11,989 bases of DNA from Ectocarpus siliculosus (Eukaryota > Sar > Phaeophyceae > Ectocarpales > Ectocarpaceae), in assembly GCA_000310025.1 (NCBI GenBank), contig FN649734.1:3282704-3294692 (forward strand), written 5' to 3'. A program made the position numbers and the translations under genes. Below are positions 1 through 6,574 of the stretch, piece by piece. Within the stretch, counting starts at the first letter, position 1; the number at the start of each line of letters is the position of its first letter. The notes under the pieces were generated by a model. The model saw only the letters and a list, made by a program, of their open reading frames with translations. It was not told where the DNA came from and did not search any database.

Positions 1-58
1 TCCCAGGGGTAAAAAACCCCCCCCCCCCCCCCCCCCCGCCGCCCCCGCCACTCCCCAG
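1..58. other. 3' end of an upstream USP39 intron, with poly-C run
   Basis: The C-run (about 17-37) and CCGCCACTCCCCAG form a pyrimidine-rich acceptor ending at 58, immediately before exon sequence. The first bases (TCCCAGGGGTAAAAAA then poly-C) resemble the low-quality far end of the window, so the exact run length is doubtful. Confidence 0.6.
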
Positions 59-3000
59 GTGCATGCCTTCGGGGAGGTGGTGAGGCGCGTTTGGTCCCCG
101 AGCAACTTCAAGAGCGCCGTGTCCCCCCACGAGTTCATCCAGGCGGTTTCCTACGCGTCCAAGAAGCGGTTCCGGCCCGGGGTGCAGTCGGAGGCGATCG
201 ACTTCCTGGCTTGGTTGCTCAACTCCCTCCACCAGGTATAGTTGGTAATCATAGGCAGAACAATTTTTTTTTACTGTTCCGGATCGTCTGCTGCTATTGG
301 CTGCGACTACTCCTGTACAACGTCCGTCCGATACACTTCCCCGCGACCCCTTTCTGTTTTTTTTTTTTTTTGTGGCACCGTGGTGGCCGGTCATGGACGG
401 GTGCCAGTCAAAGCTCTAGCAACTAAGGCAGCAAGGACATGACTACGCCTCACCACTGTGACTTCAGTTTTCTTCCCCTCCCCGCGCGTTCTCGTGTGTC
501 GTGGGTGACTGCTACTGGTCCTGCTTGCTACTGCTTGCTGCTTGCTGCTGTTGCTGCTGCTGCCGCAGGGATTAGGCGGGACGAGGAAGGCCGGGAGCAG
601 CGTGGTCTTCCAGACGTTTCAGGGGCTCGTGGAGGTAGAAACCCTCACCAAGAAGAAGGCAAGTTTGCTATGGCGCGCGTCCCGCGAGATTGGTTGATTC
701 ACCACCGCATCCAAACCAAGCCACACGCAGCTGGGGTTTCGTTCTCAGACGGCGGCGGCGGTGGTGCTGGCGGTGGTGCTGGTGAAACCCCGGGCGATGT
801 GGGGCTTACCGCTGGTGCGAAGGGGCGTCAGTTTGTCGCGGTCGTGAGTGCTTTTTTCGAACGCGCAAGCGCCCATGTCCCTGGCAGCGCGAGGCCCATC
901 GTCATCCTGCGCATGCGCGCTGCGCGTGTCCAGATCTACGGACCCTAACTCCCCTTCCGCTGTCCTTACTCTGCCCGTTTTCTTTCCATTTGCAGAAAGC
1001 AATCTTGGACGATGACGACGAGGAGGGCGGGGGTGGAGTAGGGAACGCTCGTGGAAAGGCAGGGGCGGCGGCGGCGGAGGACGAGCTGGTCGGTTTCGAC
1101 GAGGCCGACTGGGACAAGAAGAAGGCGGAGGTGCCCTTCTTGTGAGTACAGCAGTGTTCACTTTTATGTCTTTTGTATACGTGTTTATTTGTTTTTCAGT
1201 GAAATGGCGCGTAACACACAGAAGAATTTTGTGTGTAGTCAACATCCGGCAATGTACGTGGTAATTTGTTTGCGTTGGTGTTGGTAGCTACATTATTACG
1301 TTCCCGATTGAATGAAGCAGGGCGGCAGACGCAGAGAGACAAACAGACAGACCACAAACAGCCAGAGAGAGACGAAAGACAGCAGAAAAACCTGTCTTTT
1401 CTACTTCTATTTGCAATGAACGCATTTGTGTGTGCACGCTGGTACGTGCCGAATCCACCGTGGGGTCCCCTCATGCCGTTCTCGCTGCTTGCTTTCCCTG
1501 TCCAGGCACCTCACCCTTGACATCCCGGCGACGCCTCTCTTCAAGGACTCCCAAGGGGGCAACATCATCCCGCAGATCCCGCTGTTCAAGGTGTTGGACA
1601 AGTACAACGGGGAGAACTGGACGGTGAGCAAGACTTGCGCTGGACAGTAGATACATGATTTTTTTTTCTTACCGGTGTGTTGGCATTTGTGTTGCCGAAG
1701 AGACTATGCAAGAACGAGGTTGCGATGTAGCTGTTGAGCTGAAGTTGCTTGTTTTTTACCTGTGAGTTGGCACATTGGGTTGCCGAAAAGACGATGCCGG
1801 AACGAGATTGCGATGAAACTACTCGTTCGCTCCGTTCGCTGACGCTTTGGCTTCCCTTGCACTGCTGTCTTGTTTCGCTGTTGTCTCGTACCACCGCCCC
1901 CAGGACGTGGTGAAGGGAGGGGTGCTAACCCGCAAGCGATACGTGCTGCGACGATTACCCAGGTGCGCGGCGGAGGCTTGGCCCCGCAGGCAGCGCGCGC
2001 CTTCTTTTTTTTTTTTTTTTGCTGCCGTCGTCACCGTTGTTGTTGTTGTCATGTCCATCTTGTGGTGGTGGTGGTGGTGGTGGTGGTGGTGGTGGTGGTG
2101 GGTGTTTGTGTTGCTGCCGCTGTCACCAGGGGGTACGGAAATCCAGACGACTCGTACGGCACTTGTATGCTTCTTGCAAGTTTTTCGCAGGAGGCGACCC
2201 CGTTCAATGGCAGCACTACAAGCGCAGCCCACCTCTTTGTCACGTCCCGCGACAAGCAAATAACGGCCCGCCTCGACGTCGAAGAAACAAACAAAGCGTT
2301 TCTTCTTCTGGCAGGTACCTGATCTTCCACCTCGCCCGCTTCACCAAGAACAACTTCTACGTGGAGAAGAACCCGACCATCGTCAACTTTCCCGTCAAGA
2401 ACCTAGAGCTCAAGGACTGTGAGTTGTAACTTCGCGGCCTCGCTCCACTCCACTTTGTGTTCGAGTTGTGGTTGCCTTGACAAATTCTTTGTCGTAGTAG
2501 CCTTGATGCTTTTTGCAGCTCAGTGGCTGGTGGCACAGCAAGTGTCCGAGGTATCTACCCATGGTGTAATCCCACGTGTCGTCATTTATCCGGCGGGCGC
2601 GTAGCGTGGGTCTTGAAATCGGGACTGCTATTTCTATGGGGTCCAGACGACAACAACCACAACCATAACATCAATGTGGTGCCCGTGGTATCCCTTTTAT
2701 GAGCGTTTCGTCATTTATCCGGTGGACGCGTAGCCTTGTTCCTGATCGGGACTGCTGCTTCTACAGTGTCCGGACGATAGCAAACAACAACAACAACCAA
2801 TACCTCAACGTTGCTCTCGCAGGGCTACGAGCCGAAGACCCCGGCCTGCCTAAGGAGGAAGACTTGGCGGGCATGTCGATCAAGCAGCTCAAGGCACACC
2901 TCAACAAGTACTCAATTTCCAGCAAGGACTGCGTCGAGCGCAGGTGCGCCCCCCCCCCTCCCCCCTTGAACGCCCGCTGGTCACAGATATTCGGGTTTGC

Positions 3001-4108
3001 TCATAGATTGAGGCCTTTTTCGCCAGCAAGGACTGTGCTGAGCACCCTTGAAATTGTACCACTGCTTGCCGGTGTTCGGGGTTTGCTCATAGATCAGCGG
3101 GGTTTTCCCTTCGTTTCCCGCAAGGAGTTCCGCGTTGTTGCCCTCCCCCTTGGTAGATAGGTGTATTTCTACTACCTGAAAGCACGGTGCTTCGGGAAGT
3201 GGTAGTCTGTTACTGTTCGGGCTAATGCAAGACGTCTTCCGCCACACGCCTACCGCCATTATTAAGGTTCCTTTTAACACGAAAAGCAAGAAAACGACGC
3301 AGAAGATGTACAGCCGATAACTCATGGTGCTATATATCTTTCCTCGAGACGTTCCCCCACAAGAACACTGGCAGCATATTCAGTCTCGCTGTGCCACAAA
3401 CAGGCGCGCACCAGTGTCACCGCGCAAACCTCGACGTCAATCCTTGCCCGCCACCTTGTGCGTTTCGAACCCCCAACTCGTATGTTTTTTTTGCCTTGAA
3501 ACAAACCAAACCATAATAAGGGACTTGGAGGAGAAGGTACGGGATACGCTCATCAAGACCGTGCCCGAGCTGCTGGCGACCAAGTACAACCTCCTGGCCA
3601 ACGTCTGCCACGATAGCCCCCCAGGGCAGGGCAAGGAGGGGCAGACGGACCCCCTCTCGGCCGGCTGCTACCGCGCTCACGTCCAGAACAAGGCCACGGA
3701 GCAGTGGTGAGAAAAGGGGGGGGGGGGATGGATCCTATTGTTGTTGTAGGGGGCCTGAAGAGCGTTTCTTTCGGCGGGGTGTTTCGATCGTGTTGGGTGG
3801 ATGCACTGGCCACCACTTGTGGTTCACGTGGAGGCCTTGGCAAGATGAATGATGACCAGGTCGAGAGTTCGGGCAACACCGAGAAGGATCGATCGCTTCC
3901 GCCGCATTTGCTTTCGTCGGGTTTGCGTACAGCGCACCGATGTATACCGGGTTCTAGGGGTCGCTCGCCGGCGGGGTAGGTTAGAAAGTCGATAGAGCCG
4001 CGGGAAAGAGCCAAGGATGGCAAGTAAAAGGGGCATGAAACGTACTTCGTACGAAGCACACACGTCTCCGGCATGATTCTACTATTGCCAGCAGCGCGCG
4101 CTAAGCGA

Positions 4109-4160
<52 letters not shown>

Positions 4161-4318
4161 CCTTCGTGCCACCTGTCGTTTGCGGCCTGTCGGCGTCATG
4201 TCCATGACGTCACGCCAGGTACGAGGTGCAGGACCTTCACGTGCAGGAGACCATGCCGCAACTCATTGGTCTCAGCGAGAGCTATATCATCATCTACGAG
4301 CGGAAACGCGGAGTATGA
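59..4318 (+). CDS. USP39: USP39/Sad1-like spliceosomal pseudo-deubiquitinase, 5'-partial, nine exons
   Basis: USP39 (yeast Sad1) is a catalytically dead ubiquitin-protease-like protein needed for U4/U6.U5 tri-snRNP assembly in the nucleus. Exons read: 59-235, 569-658, 996-1141, 1506-1623, 1904-1962, 2315-2418, 2823-2943, 3521-3706, 4219-4318 (TGA 4316-4318). They join in phase to 366 codons. Family hallmarks in order: FGEVVRRVW and VSPHEFIQAV with DFLAWLLNSLHQ (exon 1), VVFQTFQGLVEVETLTKKK (exon 2), FLHLTLDIPATPLFKD and IIPQIPLFKVL (exons 3-4), YLIFHLARFTKNNFYVEKNP then TIVNFP (exon 6), YNLLANVCHD and QWYEVQDLHVQETMPQ (exons 8-9), ending ERKRGV. The acidic, Gly/Ala-rich stretch of exon 3 is expected linker. 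The active-site His position of true USPs (GHY) reads GCY at residues 320-322, as expected of this inactive family. The Cys box lies upstream of the window. Unusual are a GC donor after exon 2 and a roughly 45-residue insert (separate entry). Identity is confident. The exon-8 acceptor is the weakest junction. Confidence 0.93.
659..995 (+). other. GC-AG intron of the USP39 gene
   Basis: Exon 2 ends ...AAG and the intron opens GCAAGT, not GT. Apart from the C it matches the consensus 5' splice site, as is usual for rare GC-AG introns. It ends TTTCCATTTGCAG at 995. Reading frame and family similarity on both sides (TLTKKK, then KAILDDDDEE) leave no good GT alternative. The interior holds a (GGC/GGT)-rich stretch near 750-785. 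Confidence 0.8.
1669..1820 (+). repeat. Two-copy imperfect direct repeat in a USP39 intron
   Basis: Copy 1 (about 1669-1732) and copy 2 (about 1756-1820) share TTACC, GTTGGCA, GTTGCCGAA and GAACGAG...TTGCGATG in the same order with one small indel. The period is about 87 bp. Both lie in the intron between exons 4 and 5 (1624-1903), upstream of its acceptor. I see no coding content. Confidence 0.75.
2063..2101 (+). repeat. (TGG)n microsatellite
   Basis: About 13 tandem TGG units in the intron between exons 5 and 6 (1963-2314), with a T-run just upstream near 2005-2020. Poly-His, poly-Thr and poly-Gly open frames over it are translations of the repeat, not genes. Confidence 0.9.
2579..2799 (+). 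repeat. Two-copy imperfect direct repeat in a USP39 intron
   Basis: Copy 1 (about 2579-2663) and copy 2 (about 2708-2799) both start TCGTCATTTATCCGG. Both continue through GACGCGTAGC or GGCGCGTAGC, ATCGGGACTGCT, TTCTA, a GTCC(A/G)GACGA element and a CAACAA-rich tail. The period is about 129 bp. They fill most of the intron between exons 6 and 7 (2419-2822), and copy 2 ends close to the acceptor of exon 7. Confidence 0.8.
2876..3575 (+). other. MANF/SAP-like helical motif inserted in the USP39 fold (spans exons 7-8)
   Basis: After the conserved segment ending LELKDWL, where human USP39 has a short loop before its YDLIAN strand, this protein carries about 60 residues. They include MSIKQLKAHLNKYSISSKDC followed by VERRDLEEKVRDTLIK. 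The pattern S-(I/V)-K-x-L-K-x-x-L then D-C-x-E-(K/R)-x-(E/D)-L is the SAP-like motif known from the C-terminus of MANF/CDNF and from many plant and protist proteins. Here it covers residues 250-290 of the visible protein. The intron falls inside the motif, in the codon of Arg272, so it was not gained as a single self-contained exon. The motif assignment is by pattern; its function here is unknown. Confidence 0.65.
2919..3160 (+). repeat. Tandem repeat copying the exon-7 end and its 5' splice site into the intron
   Basis: Unit 1 begins inside exon 7 with CCAGCAAGGACTGCGTCGAG and runs across the donor at 2944. Unit 2 begins at 3023 with CCAGCAAGGACTGTGCTGAG. Unit 3 begins near 3118 with CCGCAAGGAG. 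Units 1 and 2 both contain TTCGGGTTTGCTCATAGAT or a near copy (about 2990 and 3076). Spacing is about 104 and 95 bp. The GT donor is lost in unit 2. Confidence 0.7.
4111..4157 (+). repeat. (CT)n microsatellite upstream of the last USP39 exon
   Basis: An uninterrupted CT run of about 47 bases lies some 60 nt before the acceptor CACGCCAG at 4218. It makes the region strongly pyrimidine-rich on the coding strand. It may act in splice-site recognition, but that is inference. Confidence 0.95.
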
Positions 4319-4453
4319 TTTTGGTCAAAAATAGTTTATCGCTTTTTTTTGTAGGGTACAATAGAGCGATTTTTTTTTTTTTACGTAGGATTGGAACACT
4401 GCTGTCGAAGACCCTCACGCCTCCCAAGTCTAGAGAGGCGCATAGAATGAGAG

Positions 4454-4489
<36 letters not shown>

Positions 4490-4593
4490 GGGCGAGACAG
4501 AGAAACATACGAAAGAGACAAGAGAACGGGTATGTTGCGTGTTGCAGCGACGGGGAAGTGGAGGAGGAGTGAGGATACCTTTACCGTCCCTTT
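4319..4593. other. Presumed USP39 3' UTR / intergenic start, with (GA)n microsatellite
   Basis: This follows the USP39 stop. T-runs near 4343-4350 and 4371-4382 are followed by a GA dinucleotide run at 4456-4486. No AATAAA hexamer is evident on the + strand here. Open frames crossing the GA run give only Arg/Glu or Ser/Leu repeats. No gene is supported. Confidence 0.6.
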
Positions 4594-4683
4594 GTCGGCG
4601 TCATCGATGCGGGAAATATTGACTGATTGCCTCGTGGAGTAGGTGTAATCGACGCGGGAACGGCTGACTTGGCCGACCTGCTT
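4594..4683 (+). repeat. 45-bp imperfect tandem duplication
   Basis: The unit at 4594-4638 starts GTCGGCGTCATCGATGCGGG and the next at 4639-4683 starts GTAGGTGTAATCGACGCGGG. Both continue GAA...TGACT. Two copies only; similarity is strongest over the first ~31 bases. It lies in intergenic sequence, so it is not an obvious protein repeat. Confidence 0.65.
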
Positions 4684-5579
4684 GGCGAGAGCTGCACCCT
4701 TCGTGGTACCTGATCCCTCGGCATCCGCCATGACGGAGCTGCACCCCCCCGGCACTGACGATGGAGGCGAGACGCTGAATCAACTGTTGCGGGAGAGAGA
4801 ATCACAGAAAACAATACAACAAGAACGAGTTCATCGTGTAAATGGGATGCAAGTTCACGTTTCCCTTTTGCCGTGGCGCGGTGTAAAATTGCGCTACCGC
4901 TGCAGATGGCGAATGCCTGTTGCCTGAAGCTTGTGGATTGTGTGGCCTACACGGTGCCTGGAGGGAGTTGTGTGGCGTTATCGCTGGGCACCGAGGGAGT
5001 ATGGTGCCCCGCCGCGAGACGATCGCTGAGGGCGTCGAAACCTTGCCGTGGCGCGAGAGAGATGGGCACGATAATTAGTCCTTTTTTATCGGTCTGGGGG
5101 CGGTTCCTCGCGGGCGACCGCACCGCACTCAGACGGGTCTTTGAGTCGAACCACCTCTGCAGCGTAGCGCTGACATGGCGAGCCTGCCCGGACTGGACGA
5201 TATCGAATAGCCCGGTCATTGGTTTCTACAGAGAAATGCCGCGACGGCGATATGAGCGATCGATCGCAGTATTCACCGCCCCAGGGATGCCACAACTGTA
5301 GTTAGTCATCTGAAATCAGTCCTATCGGCCCTCCCGGACGAACATGCTAGCGTTGATGCCTGCAAGAACACGCGCGCAGTCTCCTACTAACCATAGGTCC
5401 CGTCATAGAGCGCGGTTATTCTCTTGGTGTTGCGGTAGTGTCTCGGCACGCAGCCGGAGCCGGCGAATCCGTGTTGGGCAGGGGTGGAAACCCGTGAGGA
5501 GGCGTTCGCCGCCGCCTCTGTGTCCTCACAGCTATTTCTGGTACCATGTCGTAGAGAGGAACGGAGCTAAGCTTCCCGC
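4684..5579. other. Intergenic stretch, no gene recognised
   Basis: There are open frames of 142 codons at 4873-5301 (+) and 90 codons at 4947-5219 (-). They overlap on opposite strands, show no recognisable motif, and have no clear splice or neighbour support. I see no RNA gene here. Decayed mobile-element sequence is possible but I cannot show it. Confidence 0.4.
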
Positions 5580-5919
5580 GGTGGTGTTCTTTTGAACGGC
5601 TACCATCGCAGGCGACGGGGCGGTAGGAAGAAATGGCTGAACGAGGCCAAGTTTTGGGATGCAATCACGGTATAGCTTCTACCCCCCTCGTGCCAGACTC
5701 GGGAGAGGGCACGGGAAGCGGTAGAAGCAACTGCGGCGTGTGGGTGTGGGGGCATTGGTCGCTGATTTTACTCGGCGAAGCCGCCGCCAAGAATTGGCAG
5801 AGCGCGTGTTCGGTCACGACCCTGCCAAAACGGACTTGATTGATAGGGGCGAGAACAACCTGAGAGGGAGGGCCAAGGGCATGATCGCGTTTCAACTCGA
5901 AGCATCAACACTATCTTGA
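5580..5919 (+). pseudogene. Coding-looking fragments of unknown origin, frame-broken
   Basis: Two adjacent segments in different frames read like protein. One (5580-5672) includes GRKKWLNEAKFWDAITV before a TAG. The other is open from 5725 to the TGA at 5917-5919 and includes ELAERVFGHDPAKTDLIDRG and NNLRGRAKGMIAFQLEAS. The second has no early ATG. They could be remnants of one broken gene, exons of an unrecognised gene, or chance. A distant resemblance to retroelement gag-type sequence crossed my mind, but nothing diagnostic (zinc knuckle, protease, reverse transcriptase, LTRs) is visible. Confidence 0.25.
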
Positions 5920-5923
5920 CTAA

Positions 5924-6415
5924 TTGTTGGCTGCGCCGAGCGCGAAAGATATTGCTACTGGAGTGAGGGGCCGCTCATCATCGCCTATAAGTAATCCTGA
6001 GGCGAATTGCTGGAAGTCGAGTTGTTACCTCTGTCCTGCTGAGAAACAAACTATCCGACGCGGCCCGGGGGATTCCAGCACGGCCGCTTCTCGAAAACGG
6101 CTAAACGCGTGCGAAGCGATAACCCAAAACGATATCTTCCCCTGCCGATCGAGGCAGGGCATTGCGAACATGTCGCACGCTCTCTCTGTCGCTGTCCCTG
6201 TAGAACCAACTCCGAGAGAAGCAGAAGCCACCGCAAAGCAGCACCTCGGAAGAAACACCTCGCTATGTACCTCTTCGCGGAAAGTAACGCTACCTAGCCA
6301 CAATAGGCAGGCCCTAGACAAGCCGGGACGCCCACGAAGGCAAAAGACCATTTCGCCCCCGCCCCCACCACCCTTCTTGGTCGCCGGCGCGCCGTCCGGA
6401 TTTGCAGCGGTGTGA
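5924..6415 (+). other. Unidentified 163-codon open frame between the two convergent genes
   Basis: The frame is Ser/Thr/Arg-rich with a few cysteines (CWKSSCYLCPAEK near its first third) and ends in a proline run. A 133-codon frame is open on the opposite strand across 6025-6426, so openness alone is weak evidence. I recognise no domain and see no splice signals tying it to either neighbour. It may be chance in GC-rich intergenic DNA, or part of the DRC5 3' UTR region read backwards. Confidence 0.15.
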
Positions 6416-6574
6416 ATCGACCCCAATCGTCACAGCACGTAGCGGAGTGGTAGTACCGTAGTCGGTGATGAGCCGCGCGCTGTAGTGCTGTCGACCATAT
6501 CCCGACAACCAAATGACGCCCCTCTCTCCGGGATTCCGCACCTAGTCTATCTAGTCTAACAACCGGCGCTTGCC

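Noticed and set aside
745-1245. 166-codon minus-strand open frame, Pro/Arg/Ser-rich
   Set aside because: It is antisense to USP39 exon 3 and its GC-rich repeats; no motif and no splice support.
1819-2330. Overlapping open frames with poly-His, poly-Thr, poly-Gly or poly-Val
   Set aside because: They are translations of the TGG microsatellite and T-run within an intron; the real exon 5 (1904-1962) uses only a small part of this span.
2519-2550. A 32-nt potential micro-exon in the USP39 intron, with TTTTTGCAG before it and GAG|GTATCT after it
   Set aside because: Including it shifts exon 7 out of frame. Direct joining of 2418 to 2823 gives LELKDWL, which aligns well with the family.
4045-4056. 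12-bp perfect palindrome CTTCGTACGAAG
   Set aside because: Short, intronic and single; compatible with chance.
6436-6500. tRNA A-box-like string TAGCGGAGTGG and a short CAGCAC/GTGCTG inverted pair
   Set aside because: No matching B box, anticodon arm or acceptor stem could be formed.
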